Source: Myrica gale
Lineage: Eukaryota > Streptophyta > Magnoliopsida > Fagales > Myricaceae
NCBI GenBank assembly: GCA_963930655.1
Contig: OZ005613.1
Coordinates: 11,230,501-11,294,500, forward strand
Direction of reading: 5' to 3'
Length of the DNA: 64,000 nucleotides
The first letter of the stretch is position 1. Each line of letters begins with the position of its first letter. Positions 1-11,700 of this stretch are shown here, piece by piece. The position numbers and the translations under genes were made by a program. The notes below the pieces were generated by a model that was not told the DNA's origin, made no database searches, and worked only from the letters and a program-made list of their open reading frames with translations.

Positions 1-30
1 CGACGCCGAATGATCGATATTGCGGGCCAT
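1..30 (-). CDS. possible 5' end of a gene leaving the window
   Basis: On the minus strand an ATG at 30-28 opens a frame (MARNIDHSAS) that runs off the left edge after ten codons. It is preceded by a pyrimidine-rich stretch that resembles a plant 5' leader. The product cannot be recognised from ten residues, and this may be chance. Confidence 0.2.
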   Translation of the reverse strand, partial: MARNIDHSAS

Positions 31-913
31 CTGCCGGTTCAGGAGGAGGAAAAGATCAGTAGTAATGGAAGAGAGTGCGATGCAGAGGTTGGATTTGGTT
101 TAGCGGGCTGATGGCAAGGAAGCCAAGGTTTAATTTAACGGTAGCTAAAGAATTTGTTCTCTCATGACGGCAGTGAAAATGTGATAACCTTTCCACGTTC
201 GGAAGGCATAAAAGAATAATGAAAAGATAGGTTATTCCAATGTTCCCCAAGTTACACTCAATGCAAAACATCTTGCATTCACATATGACAATCGACAAAA
301 GGAAAAAACATGCATTACGCAATACTCAAGAGCATAAATGTTACAAGCCTTACTCATGCGCCTGCATGATCGATGGACATCTAAGCTTCAAAAATTCAAA
401 TTAAATGAGCCATGAAGTTTCTTGAACAGTAAAAACAAATGAAAGCCGTATTATTATAGCTTGCAATTGTGAAGAGCAAAAGCGATATATGTACTTTCGT
501 CGACAAGCAAGGGCATCACTATTAGCTGAGATTTGACAAATGCAGCGGCCAACGACAACTACATATCGTAGGTTTCATTTGCACCTGTTATGACCACTTT
601 GATTCCTAGGAATTATCGGTGATTGACCCGGATTATATTTCATGGTTTTGAATTCAGTTTTAATGTCCTAGCGACTCTAGTTGAGCCAATAAATTAATAA
701 TGAAATCAATAGTACTTCACGTTGAGTTAGCTAGCATGTTTTGACTTAAAATGGTTTAACACTTTCCTTTTATGTTTTTTTTTCCTTCTAAATCAATCTC
801 GGCCATCCATTTTATTCATTAACGTGCTGGTTCAATATTATTAAGACACATTATACGCTATGAATTTTGTACTTAGGATTAAATCCGTATTTACTCAGTA
901 GTGCAGAGAAAAC
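31..913. other. intergenic, no gene seen
   Basis: The segment is AT-rich. It contains only short frames without recognisable protein similarity and no clear repeat. It ends at the left boundary of the CACTA element. Confidence 0.5.
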
Positions 914-944
914 CCACACTACAAAAAAGCAGCCTTTAGCAATG

Positions 945-1362
945 GTTTTTTAGCCGCGGTCCAGACCGCCGCTAAATCACCGCCGCAGTAGGCTATAGCG
1001 GCGGTTTTTGAGACCGCGGATATATACAAACCTATAGCCGCGGTCTCTAGCGGCGGTCCGGACCGCCGCTATATAACCATACCTGTAGCGGCGGTCTAGA
1101 CCGCGGCTACAGGACCGATACATATAGCAGCACTCTTATAGCGGCGAGCGAGACCGCTGCTATAGACTCGCCAACCTATAGGGGCGGTCATATAGCGGCG
1201 GGTTAGACCGCCGCTATAGACCCACCAACCTATAGTGGCGATCATATAGCGGCGGTCTAGACCGCCGCTATAGACCGCATACCTTTAGTGGCGGTCATAT
1301 AGACCGCTGCTATAGACCGCATACCTTTAGCGGCGGTCTAGACCGCCGCTATATACCCACAA
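945..1362. repeat. left subterminal repeat array of the CACTA element
   Basis: About ten imperfect copies of a palindromic unit built from AGCGGCGGTC and its complement GACCGCCGCT are separated by short TATA-containing spacers. In En/Spm elements, subterminal repeats bind the TNPA protein and are needed for transposition. Here that role is inferred from position. Many units have GGTCTAGACC at the centre. Confidence 0.85.
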
Positions 1363-1583
1363 CACATTTTTTTGCTTTTTTTTTCTATAATTTTCAAATA
1401 CAAATTTTATTACAAATTTAATTTATTGATGCAAAAAGAGAAAAGTATAATAAAATAAAATATATTTTATAATTGACTAAATAATGTCTTACAAGTTTTT
1501 GGATAAACACAAATTAGTTCTAAAAGTTTTCAGTAGTTTAAAAACTAATAATTAATGACATTTAACAACAAACACCAAGTTCT
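1363..1583. other. CACTA interior, non-coding
   Basis: This AT-rich stretch lies between the left subterminal repeats and the stop codon of the element's gene. It would be the 3' untranslated region of the minus-strand transcript. No other feature was seen. Confidence 0.4.
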
Positions 1584-2491
1584 TTAATCCTTAGCAGCTT
1601 CAGCACTTGTACCTGCTCCAGCACTTTCTGCACCATCTACACTACCACTAGCGCCGTCGCCCTCACCATCAACATTATCTGCAATTGCAATATTGAAAAA
1701 TTAAGAAACAATAATGACATGAACAAATATAGGAATAAATAAATACAAACACAAAAGCTTAGTGTACACTTAAAATCAAATTAATGGCAGTCTTCAATTA
1801 TGTTTGTATCTTACCATTAAACGTTTTTCGACTTGCACGAGATGATCTAGGAATTGATGGTGGAACTTGGTCAAGATTGAGATTGGCAACATTTTGGTCT
1901 TCACGCTGCTCCTACAAAAGTTAAACAAACAATTATTTAAGAAAATACATAAACAGAATCAATAGTGATTATGTAAGGGTGAATAAAATTTCTACCCAGG
2001 CTTTAGCCATCATTTGGATTGTATGTTGAAGCGATGAAATCTGAGACGCCATAACCTTCATTTTATCCTGCATTTCCATCATTTCCTCATTATTAGAGGA
2101 TGCAGTCTGAGTAGATATTCTGCTGATGTTTGCAGAATAAGATGAAGGAGTTGGTCCTAGTCCAACGCCGCGAATGCGACCACGTCGTTCTGGACCAATA
2201 ACTTGTGCATAACGGTCAGATGGTGACCAACTGATGCTGCCACCCATTGTAGATTGGCTCAAGGGTTGTGAAATTGTTAGTTCATTCATTTCAATCTCCT
2301 CCATTCGCTTCTGAAAGAATAGAACATACAGTTAAATTATGAATTAAAATTTACACATTCAAATAAAATATGATCTAATAGTGACATACTATTTTGTCTG
2401 CTACATCTGGATTCATTGGAGACCCGTCAGACCGTGAATGGATAGCTTTATACAACTCTGCTCGATCAATTATAACTTGTTTCTCTTTTTC
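1584..2491 (-). CDS. Transposase_24-type CACTA accessory protein, 3' exons
   Basis: Four minus-strand exons can be joined with GT-AG introns and no frame break: 2491-2390, 2310-1996, 1911-1815 and 1678-1584, with a TAA stop at 1586-1584. The first encodes a RAELYKAIHSRSDGSP-like segment. The second encodes RYAQVIGPERRGRIRGVGLG, matching the conserved block of plant Transposase_24 (Ptta/En/Spm family), followed by a coiled-coil-like stretch (EEMMEMQDKMKVMASQISSL). The last two exons are acidic and Ser/Gly/Ala rich. The family is the TNPA-like DNA-binding partner encoded by CACTA elements, expected to bind the subterminal repeats. Upstream exons and the start codon were not found, so the gene may be 5' truncated. 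Confidence 0.7.
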
Positions 2492-3840
2492 CTGCATCAC
2501 AAACACCATATAGAATGATGAAATTATAAATTACTTATAAGAATCCTAATAATAACTAAATTACTTATAAGTAATTGAGTACTATATACCAACTCATGAG
2601 CATGACGTGCAAAGCTCTTAGTTAACCAATAAAACTAATAGAACCAACAACAGATAACAATTATCCTCCAATCTTATCCTTAAACAACAAACAAACATTA
2701 AACAACACAAACCTTATCCTCCAATCTCCAAGAAAAACATATAACAATTACCCCTCCAATCTCCAATAACAGATAACAATTACCCCTCCAATCTCCAATA
2801 AACTTCACAAAACCAACAACAAGTAATAGTTAGCCCTGCCCTCCGCCTTCCAACAGAAACCACAAACTCCAACAGAAACCAAGAAACAGTAATAATAGTA
2901 ATTGATATTCGAGAATCAAAATATCACTGACCTGTGAAAGATCAATTATTTATCAGCAAGTCACTTATCAACCCTCAATTAGGAACAACAACCAAATCTG
3001 AAAATGTATTTGAATCAGTTTCTAAGCTTCGAAAAAAGCATGCAAAATATCATATGCATATATTATCTGCCATTTCAATATATAATAATTACCTGATGGT
3101 CGGCAGAGCGTTTTAAAAACCTTCACAACTTCGTTGATCAATTCAACTGCACCAATCACCAAAACTTTAGTAATATATATTATCTATTGTACTAATCACC
3201 AAAACTTTAGTAAGTTTTAAGATTTTTTAAAATTCAATAAAATTTTCAATGAATAAATATAAATTTTTGAATAATTAGTTGAAAATGCAGATAGATATTG
3301 TTTGAATAATGAAAGATTAATAAAAAACTGAAATCAATAAAAAGCAAACACATCTTGAAGCATGAAGTAGCTAACATGATAACTTTTTGGACCAATCAAA
3401 CTCAGTATATATACACTAAAACTCCTCTTAAAACAAGCCCACTCAAAAACAATGAACCAAATACATGTCTCAAACATTGCATGCAGAAGAAATTACAACA
3501 CGAGGAATTAGGCCAGTACCGTAAACAAGGGAAGCACAAAAGAAGAATAATTAACTAAAAAGCTAGCAATATCCCCAAAATCCTACAAAAAATTTATATA
3601 GAACAAACAAAAGATAGTCCAAAATCTAAACAAGAAAAATTGAAATGTACAGATGTAAGTGTCATGTTAGGTTTAAGAATAACATAACATGTAAATCTTT
3701 ATCGTTATGGATATGAAACCCAAAGATTTTGTTGATAACAGGTTTTCGAATTCCTGACATTGTGAAAATTAAACTATGAGATAAGATAATCAAAGGACTA
3801 AGAATACAAACTAATATAGCATAATGCAACTCTACTGACC
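2492..3840. other. CACTA interior, non-coding
   Basis: AT-rich sequence with only short frames that lack recognisable similarity. It may hold introns or leader of the element's transcript. From 2640 to 2900 there is a low-complexity stretch rich in AACAA and CTCCAATC that recurs irregularly. Confidence 0.4.
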
Positions 3841-3841
3841 A

Positions 3842-4368
3842 CAACTGAAGTGCAAACTGGATGAGATTCCCAATACTCTCCAGTGACAAATGGGTGCTGT
3901 AGATTTAACATAAACAGTAATATAAGTAAGAAACTTGTCATTGTACAAGAATACATATGAATGACAGTAGTATTCAGATTCAATGGGCATAGTCAACACG
4001 AGCAAGTGTTTTAGGCATGTATATCATGATGCTTTTACCATTGCTGCTTAATCTATGCACACATCATACATAATAACTTAAGAAATTACCTGCAGCAAGT
4101 CTGATGCAGCAGGCCTTACGTTAGGTTCCCTACCATCACAGTTTGATGGGTGTAAGAATTTCAAAGAAGAAAAGTTAGGTAATAGAAATCACAAGGTAAA
4201 ACCAGTAGATTTATAGAGAAATGCTTCGGTGTGTGTTTGGGAAGGGGGGATTAGAAACATGACAATAGGGAGAAACGCAGAAACAAGGAATGTACTTCTG
4301 TAAACATTTTAATAGAAAGTCCTTTGCCTCAGCGGAGAGATGCTCAGGGATGGGCGGATGGGAATCTC
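3842..4368 (-). pseudogene. captured exons of an ANP/NPK1-type MAPKKK
   Basis: Three consecutive minus-strand exons with GT-AG introns encode the C-terminal end of a serine/threonine kinase domain. Exon 4368-4296 gives [20 protein letters not shown], exon 4129-4090 gives EPNVRPAASDLLQ, and exon 3896 to about 3842 gives HPFVTGEYWESHPV. This order and wording are typical of subdomains X-XI of ANP/NPK1-class MAP kinase kinase kinases, which act in cytokinesis and stress signalling. The catalytic loop, ATP site and downstream region are absent, so no kinase can be made. The fragment keeps its introns, so it was taken up as genomic DNA. It lies inside the CACTA element, in the same orientation as the element's own gene, and may be fused into its transcript. 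Confidence 0.7.
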
Positions 4369-4633
4369 TTGGATAATATAACATTTAAGACATTATAATG
4401 AGCAAGTTGCTAGTTGGTTCAGTTAGATCTTAACTAGCTTCCTAAGCATGATATTAAGGTAACATACAGATACAAACAGAAAATATATAACAGAGGTGAT
4501 GCATCTGTCACATTCTCCTGTCAAACGTGAGACTACATTCAAGATTTTCATCAGAAATTATTTAGCCTAGGATATCAAGAACCATATGGGATGTGAGAGA
4601 CAACAGGGGTCAATTTGAGATAAAAAAACCAAA

Positions 4634-4752
4634 GAGTTACATCTTATTTTTAAGCTATGTAGAACCAAATAATACTTGTAGAGTTACATCTTATTTTTAA
4701 GCTATGTAGAACCAAATAATACTTGTAGAGTTACATCTTATTTTTAAGCTCA
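4634..4752. repeat. 47-bp tandem repeat, 2.5 copies
   Basis: The unit begins GAGTTACATCTTATTTTTAA and restarts at 4634, 4681 and 4728. The first two copies are essentially identical, so the duplication is recent relative to the element around it. Confidence 0.85.
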
Positions 4753-4932
4753 GTTGGTATAGATCCGACATTTTCTTTTCAATCAATTCCCAATTGCACA
4801 AAGCAATATGATCAAGGTGATACACTGACCATTTGTGATAGGCTACTGCTCCTGAAAAGCAAAGTGGATTAGGAAATTCCAAACCATCTCCATGTAAATG
4901 AAATGAACTTAGTCATAAAAATCATGCAATTT

Positions 4933-5110
4933 CTAAATGCTTTCACAATATGAAATGAAAATCCCTGACACTTCAATAACATCACCTAGAGACACCTGGT
5001 AATGTTCCAAAGACACAAGTGAGCCTCTAAACAAATCGACAACATATGGCACCAAAACTTCAAAAGAAGCAGGAAATCTACCAGCAACTATGCATCTTCT
5101 GAAAGAAACA
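4933..5110 (-). other. unrecognised exon-like frame inside the CACTA element
   Basis: The minus strand encodes a protein-like stretch containing SFEVLVPYVVDLFRGSLVSL and HYQVSLGDVIEVSG. Its composition is more protein-like than the surrounding frames, and it could be a second captured fragment or an unknown exon of the element. I do not recognise the family. Confidence 0.25.
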
Positions 5111-5929
5111 AAAAAAAAATATTTCCCTTCTAAGCAAAGGGTGCAAACTTGAAAACTGACATTATTCTCACAAATACACGGTTCACTTATTCCTATGTTT
5201 GTAGTAATTTCTTCTTTATAATGGTAGCCAATCCAAACCTCCTCTACCAAAATATTTTCAAAACTCGCATTATGGATTTAATCAAAACTTGTTTCATTAT
5301 TCATAGTGCTAAAAGTGTAGGAAAACACATAGATTGCAAGTAGAAATCAAGAATCGAATACTTCAGCACCAAGATGCAAAATTATTTTGTGCAGCCGAAC
5401 AACTAAGGAAACAAAAAAAAAACATTTTCTGCTTTGTGGTGGATGGCCAGGTGAAAAACTTTGCAAACGAAAACCAAAAGCCCTTTGTCTAACAGAGGAA
5501 AAAACATTCAAAAACTCATGCAAAAATCTACCAAAATCATAAAAAAATAATAAAAATTTCAACCAAAAATCCAAAATCTGCAAATCCCAATCGAACTCAA
5601 CAAATCCCAAACGAAATTCAAATTGCATTCAAAATCAACCGGCCAAAAAAATCTACCAAATCGGCAAATCCCTAACAAACTCAAAAAAATCCAAAACAAA
5701 ATCAACTAAACGAAATTCTAATGACATTCAAAATCTACAAGCCATATCGCATTCAAATCTCAAATCAACACTGAGAGAAAAGAGAAATACAAAATTCCCT
5801 AAACCCATATCATGCACAATCATAGAGCTTCCTAGAGCTTTGGGCTGCAGATATTCAAAATCAAAGCATAAGCTTGAAGATAAAATTTACCTTCGATTTC
5901 AGCTCTGCAGATATTCCTAGAGCTTCAGG

Positions 5930-6510
5930 CTGTGTAATTTGGCCAAATTTTACACGTACAGCACAGCTAGGGAGAGAGGGACGGAGAGGCAGAGAGGGAG
6001 AGGCAGAGAGGGAGAGAGAGCCGGAGGAGGAGAGCTGGAGAGGCAAAATGACTCGTGAGAGAGGGCTAGAACAGTGGTTGTGGAGGAGGAGAGACGATCG
6101 GAGAGGGGGACAGGGCCGAGAGACGAGAGCCCGAGAGGGAGAGTGAGAGCTGGCGTTAGAGAGGCAGAGTGAGAGAGGGCAAGAGGCTGGCGTTTTGAGA
6201 CCGTGGCAGAGTGAGGAGGAGAGAGGGACGGTCGGACGGAGGCTGGCGTCAGGCGGGGGAGAAGAGTGACACTGTGAGAATTGAAAGAGGGGGAGCCGGC
6301 CGGGGAGGGGAGACTGCGCAGGGTGAACGCGCTTCACCCTGTTTTCAGTAGTTTTTTTGAACGGTGCTGGGCTCGGGCTGAGGGGGCGGGCTGGGCCTTT
6401 CGAGCTGGGGACCTGGGCGCCTGAGGGGGGCGGGCTGGGGACCTGGGCGCCTGATGGGGGCGGGCTGGGCATTTCGGGCTGGGCCTTTCGGGCTGGGGGC
6501 CTGGCCCATA
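5930..6510. other. GC-rich, purine-biased block in the CACTA interior
   Basis: This stretch is much richer in G+C than its neighbours. It is dominated by GAGAGGGA runs on the plus strand, then by GGGCTGGG-type repeats (6357-6500), including two tandem copies of a CTGGGGACCTGGGCGCCTGA unit near 6400-6460. Long frames on both strands here reflect composition. For the minus-strand gene of the element it sits in a plausible promoter or leader position. Confidence 0.5.
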
Positions 6511-7200
6511 TAAATAAAAATAAAAATTTGATGTTTTTTTAGTATTTAATAGTATTTAAAAATCTTTATAATTATTATTAAATATATATGATATTATTTT
6601 ACACTCTTTTTTATAACTAGTATAATAATATTAATTAAAATAAATTAGTTTTAATAATATATAATACTTATAATTTAAAAATATAATACTTTTTATATAA
6701 TATTACATGATTTGTTATATGGGTTTATCGTATACAAGATGTGTTAATTACACTAAGTATTTTTATATGTATGTACCAATATACTTAATGAACAAATCAT
6801 AGCCCCTATGACTATATATTAAGTTATGTACTTTAATTACAAAAGATAATCTCACAATATCATAAATAATATGTTTTAAATAAATAGTATTATATTAATA
6901 ATTATTCCAAACATATATGCTCATTATAAATATGATAATAGATGTCTTCTAAACTACTTAGCTTTAGTCAATAAATATGCAATTACCATAATAATTATCA
7001 GTATAATTTAAAATATATCATATAACAACTTCAATTTTCATAACAATCCATCTAATTTCACTTTTATTAAGTAGGTCCACTAAAATAAAAATTTTCATAT
7101 ACATGAGAAAATAAAATTATGTATCAAATGAATATAATAATATATAAATAATTATTTACATTAATTAACTTATAATTAATAAATAAAAAATGTTATTTTT
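6511..7200. other. very AT-rich CACTA interior
   Basis: Nearly pure A/T sequence with no frame or repeat that I can assign. It separates the GC-rich block from the right subterminal repeats. Confidence 0.5.
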
Positions 7201-7204
7201 AATT

Positions 7205-7745
7205 AGCCCTATAGCAGCGTTTTTTTACTAAAGGTGTAATATACAGCGGCGGTCACAGAGACCGCCGCTGTAGATACCTGATTTATAGTAGCATTTTATG
7301 TTTAACGCTGCTATAAACTAACACTCTAGCAGCGGTCACATAGACCGCCGCTGTATATTACACCTTTAGCAGCGTTTTTGGAAAAACGCTGCTAAAAATG
7401 TCTCCTTTAGCCGCGTTTTTAAATAAATGCCGCTAAAGGTGTAATCTACAGCGGCGATCACATAGACCGCCGCTTTAGATACCAGATTTATAGCAGCGTT
7501 TTATGTTTAACGCTGCTATAAACTATCCCTATAGCCGCGGTCACATAGTCCGCCGTTGTATATCACATCTTTAGCCGCGTTTTTAAATAAACGCCGCTAT
7601 AGGGGTTATATAGCAGCGGTCCAAGACCGCGGCTAAAAAACTGCGGCTATAGATAAATATTTTGCAGCGGGTTTTTAAAACGCCGCTAAAAACACCATTT
7701 AGCGGCGTTTTTAGAGACCGTCGCTAAAAAGACCGCGGCTATAGA
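7205..7745. repeat. right subterminal repeat array of the CACTA element
   Basis: The array is made of CAGCGGCGGTCA / GACCGCCGCTGTA units mixed with a second type, TAGCAGCGTTTTT / AAACGCTGCTA. The left end lacks this second type. The array abuts the terminal inverted repeat at 7762. Confidence 0.85.
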
Positions 7746-7762
7746 TTGGTTTTTTTGTAGTG

Positions 7763-8159
7763 CCGACAAATACCCGGTAAACCATGAGCTAGGATAAGTA
7801 GAAACTGTAATTGTAAAGATTAGTAGGCGATTGCAATCATTGTTTGATCATGTTTCTACTCCCTTTTGTAAGCTTAAGTGCGTGTTTGGGATCATTAAAG
7901 ATATAGTTGGGATCTCTTTAATTTCATAACAGTTTTAGGTATTTTATCAACATGAAGTGATGTTTACAAAATGCCAAAATTTTGATTTAAGAGAGTCGGT
8001 GAAAATTTAGAGAGATAATTTAAGTGAATTATTTATATTTATTGTAATAAAAAGAGATGAAACGAGAGAGATTATTTTAGACAAAAGTTTGAAAGGACCA
8101 AAATATTAATTTGCAAATACCACTTACTGATAATAAGGCTGGACTGGATATGTATATAT
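7763..8159. other. intergenic, no gene seen
   Basis: AT-rich flank between the CACTA element and the CTU2 promoter. Around 7980-8090 the wording (a GAGAGA-containing AT-rich stretch with TATTTATATTTATT) resembles 15030-15120, so it may be a decayed dispersed repeat. Confidence 0.35.
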
Positions 8160-8709
8160 TGTCTCAGCTCATATTGAGCCCAGAAGGTTGGACAGTGATG
8201 CAATGTTGCAGGGACTCGGGTCCAGTCACGGTGTTAAGGATATAACCCAGAGCCCGCAGTACTGTTTCTCCAACTGGGCCAATTCGCCATTTGTCTGAAA
8301 CAAGCCCAGGCCACTTAATTTGTTCTTACAAGATAAATCTCCAGCCCGGCTTGAGATTCTGCCGTCTCTCTTTTTTTTTAAAAATGCATCCCAGCTTCAT
8401 ATTCAGTTTTCAATGGTAGTAGTGTCTTCGACGGAGTACTTGCAGGAATTAGGGGCTGTAGAGTGGGAGGAGGAAGTGTTCGCTATTGAACGCTCTTTGA
8501 CGCGCGACTTTGATGCTTTAAATCGGTGGTCATCGAGCATTTGACAGTTGTTCCAGAAGGCTACTGGCAAGTAAAAGGAAAGGACAAAGCCCAAAACCCT
8601 ACTGCTATTCTCGCTCGCAAGGGGTGCGTGCAAATCCTGTGGCAGGCGCTAAAAGCCCAAAACCCTACTGGTTTCAATTTCACGACTGAGAAAGGCGAAG
8701 CAAATAGCT
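8160..8709 (+). promoter_or_regulatory. CTU2 promoter and leader with site II and telo-box motifs
   Basis: Site II-type motifs (TGGGCC/T on either strand) occur at 8177-8182, 8275-8280 and 8303-8308, with a further AGCCCA near 8589. Two telo-boxes AAACCCTA lie at 8594-8601 and 8660-8667 inside repeated AAGCCCAAAACCCTACTG segments. In plants this pairing is typical of genes for translation and ribosome functions, which fits a tRNA-modification gene. No TATA box was seen. A 43-codon frame at 8413-8544 (start MVVVSSTEYLQELGAVEWEE) lies in this stretch; I do not recognise it and it could be an upstream ORF. Confidence 0.5.
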
Positions 8710-11700
8710 ATGGCCTGCAACGCCTCAAGCTGCCAATCCAATTGCCACAGAAGCGACGAACAAGTACAAGAAGAAGAAGTCGATAGCTCAACCAAATCAG
8801 TCACTGGAAACGATAATAAGAACCAGAATGTGTGCGCCAAGTGCAAGTTTAACGAGCCCATTTCTGGCTGCGGCGGCGAAGACGGGCGCTTCTGTGCCGA
8901 TTGCTTCCGAGGCAACCTCTACGGGAAGTTCAGGCTCACCGTTACCTCCAACGCCATGATTTGTCCCACGGATAACGTCCTCGTTGCCTTTTCTGGCGGC
9001 CCTTCCTCCAGGTCCCTCTCTTTCTTTCCCTATCATCTACAAAATTGAGAACTGAAAGAAGGGACTTTTGAGGAAAAGCGACAAGGCTCAATGATTTAGG
9101 TGTAAGGCAGATGATGATGCCGCGGACAGGTTTTGGTTTCGAAAGGAACACTGTGGAAAGTTATGTTTGTGTATGTTAGTGACTAATAGTTAACGAATCA
9201 GGGCTATCTTAATGGGCTCTCCGGACCAAAGTACTTAATTGCAGATATAGAAAAACTCTCACGTTTATTCACCCCCCAAAAAAACCCTTAGGTTTATTGC
9301 TCGGCTAATCTTTTCTAGTATTAAGAATCTTTTGTTTCTTGCTCACTCTATTATATGTGATGGGGAAAAACTCAGTAGAAGGTTGAATATTGGGGTGTTT
9401 CAATGCGACATTGAAATGGCTTACTAACTGGTATTGCTTGGTCTTGTTCTACGAATTTGCATGTTAAGAGTTTATAATTATTAACCTACAGCGCTTAGAT
9501 TCACCTTGTGAAACAAATACGCTTCTGTTGCAGGGTGGCTCTACAGTTTGTGCATGAGATGCAGGTTAAGTCCCAGAAGAATTTCGAGGCTAATAGAGAT
9601 AGATCGTTACCAGTGTTTGGTGTTGGTGTTGCGTTTATTGATGAAAGTGCCTTTTTCCCAGCTCCTTGTCTTGAAATTGACAAAGTAATTCAAGACGTCA
9701 GATTGATAGTGTCAGGTCTTGGCCCACCAAGAAAAGAGTTACATGTGGTTCCAATTGAAAATATCTACTCTTCTAACTCCATTGACGGAAGGGATAGATT
9801 GAAAATTTTACTAGATGCTGTTAGTGATGCCACTGGAAAAGAAGATCTTTTGCTACATCTACGGATGTTGTCTTTGCAAAAGGTTCACTTCTAGATATCT
9901 CTACTACAAGCATATGAGAAAGGGAGGGAGAATTGACTAATTAATATTTTTGTTCATTGTGCAGATTGCCTCTGAAAAAGGATTCAACAGGCTTGTACTA
10001 GGCTCATGCACATCGAGGATTGCTTGCCACGTTATTTCAGCCACTGTGAAGGTTTGTTTATATGTACTACTGCAGACTGCTCATTTGTTATGACAAAAAG
10101 GATGATTGATTTTGTGTGATGAAGATGTCTGATTTTGTGGATGGAAATATTTTATATAGGCATGGATTGTGTCTGATTGAAAGTGAAACTTGACACTTTA
10201 AACTGTCAATGTTGAAGTTGTCTTGAGAACAAGATTTGATATTTGTTTCTAACTTTTAATCAACGATGCCCCTCCTTTAGCCTCTTCTACCTGAAGTGGG
10301 AAGGGGGTGTCACGTGGGTGGCTAATTTTGTTAGAGATTTTATCTTAATTTCAGATAAGGGCCAACATGTAAGGCAGCTTGTGATGTTCTAGTTAACCTT
10401 ACTTAAAACAGGGACAAGGATATTCAATGCCAGCAGATATACAATATGTTGATGCAAGATGGGAGATCCCAGTGGTGCTTCCCCTACGTGACTGTCTAGC
10501 ACAAGAGCTCTACAGGCTTTGCCACCTTGATGGGTTTGTATTTCGTTCCTTGTTTCGTTTTTCAAAGAATAGTTGATGACTTCTTCCTTGACAGCGTGCA
10601 AGATCCACTTCTCTACGTTATATTTTGTTCTTGAAATCTGTCCTGTGTATCATGTGCACGCACACACACATCAGATGATGGTATGAATAAATCTAATTTA
10701 TTGCTGCTTGATGGTTCACAAATCATCTTGACAGGACAGTCTAAAGACGGTGGAGTTGCATAAAGGTCCTCACTCTGGCATCAATGGCTTGGTATCATCG
10801 TTTGTGACACTGTTGCAGGTAGATACTGGAGTTTGGATATCTTTTATTAGTTTGATACCGAAATACGGCCAGAGTGTGATAAAGAGGAGTTCATTATTCT
10901 TGTGGCTAGTTGAAATTCATTATTATTGTGCTCTTCATCACTGTTGAGAGGGTTTATGGTTGCAGAAAGACTATCCCATTGTAGAGTCCTGTGTTGCCTT
11001 AGGTCCAATAAAAAGATTACCCAATTTGCTTGAACATATTCTGTGGATATCATCATAAATCTAGGTATTGTATGACCCGCTTTATTGTTTTTTTTTTTAT
11101 TAAAGAACCTTATCAAGCTTATGCAAAACTCTTTTTATCAGGAAGCAAATCCTTGCTGAAGTTTCGTGCTCCTTGCTTGAATAATTTCTAGACCTTAAAA
11201 TGGAAACATGGGCCTTTGTGCCTGCTGGAAATATAGTTATGGTTTCTTTTACAGCATAACCTTAATTGGAAGCCTTCTGTAAAACTCTTTTCCTCAGGAA
11301 GAAAATCCGTCTCGAGAATGCACGATTGTAAGAACAGCTGGAAAGCTTACTCCATTTCATTTCAATAGGATTCCAGAGAAAAATGACTCAAATATCGCTT
11401 TGGCAACCCAAAGACGTCAGAAGAGATTTAATCTCAAGCCTAACGAGTCAATATCCTCTCTGACACTCTGTCCTATCTGCAATAGCCCACTCAACCAATC
11501 TGACTTGCTAAGATGGAGTAATCTTGGGAATTTCCAAGCAAGTTCTGATAGTTTTGATGCCGCTTGCTGTTCAAGTTGTCGCTTTCAGATACTTCCAAAG
11601 GATTCCTCATTGATGGAGCACTTCTTTAAAGGTTTACCCCCACCAATGGTTGCCCGAGCAAAGCAAAGCAGCTATAGCAATCTCTGGTTGCTTCGGTGAG

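Larger units (their letters stand above)
917..7762 (-). mobile_element. CACTA (En/Spm) DNA transposon, 6.8 kb, non-autonomous
   Basis: The left end reads CACTACAAAAAA and the right end TTTTTTTGTAGTG, the diagnostic CACTA terminal inverted repeats. The flanking triplets are CCA and CCG, an imperfect 3-bp target duplication. Both ends carry dense GC-rich subterminal palindromes. The internal gene is on the minus strand and resembles the Transposase_24 (Ptta/En/Spm) accessory protein. No TNPD-type catalytic transposase frame is visible, so the element would need help in trans. The interior also carries spliced fragments of a host MAPKKK and a GC-rich block. Family assignment from the termini is secure; completeness is inferred. 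Confidence 0.9.

Noticed and set aside
5861-6472. Long proline/serine-rich frame on the minus strand and its plus-strand counterpart
   Set aside because: Both strands are open because of GC-rich, purine-biased low complexity; no domain is recognisable and the block lies inside the CACTA element.
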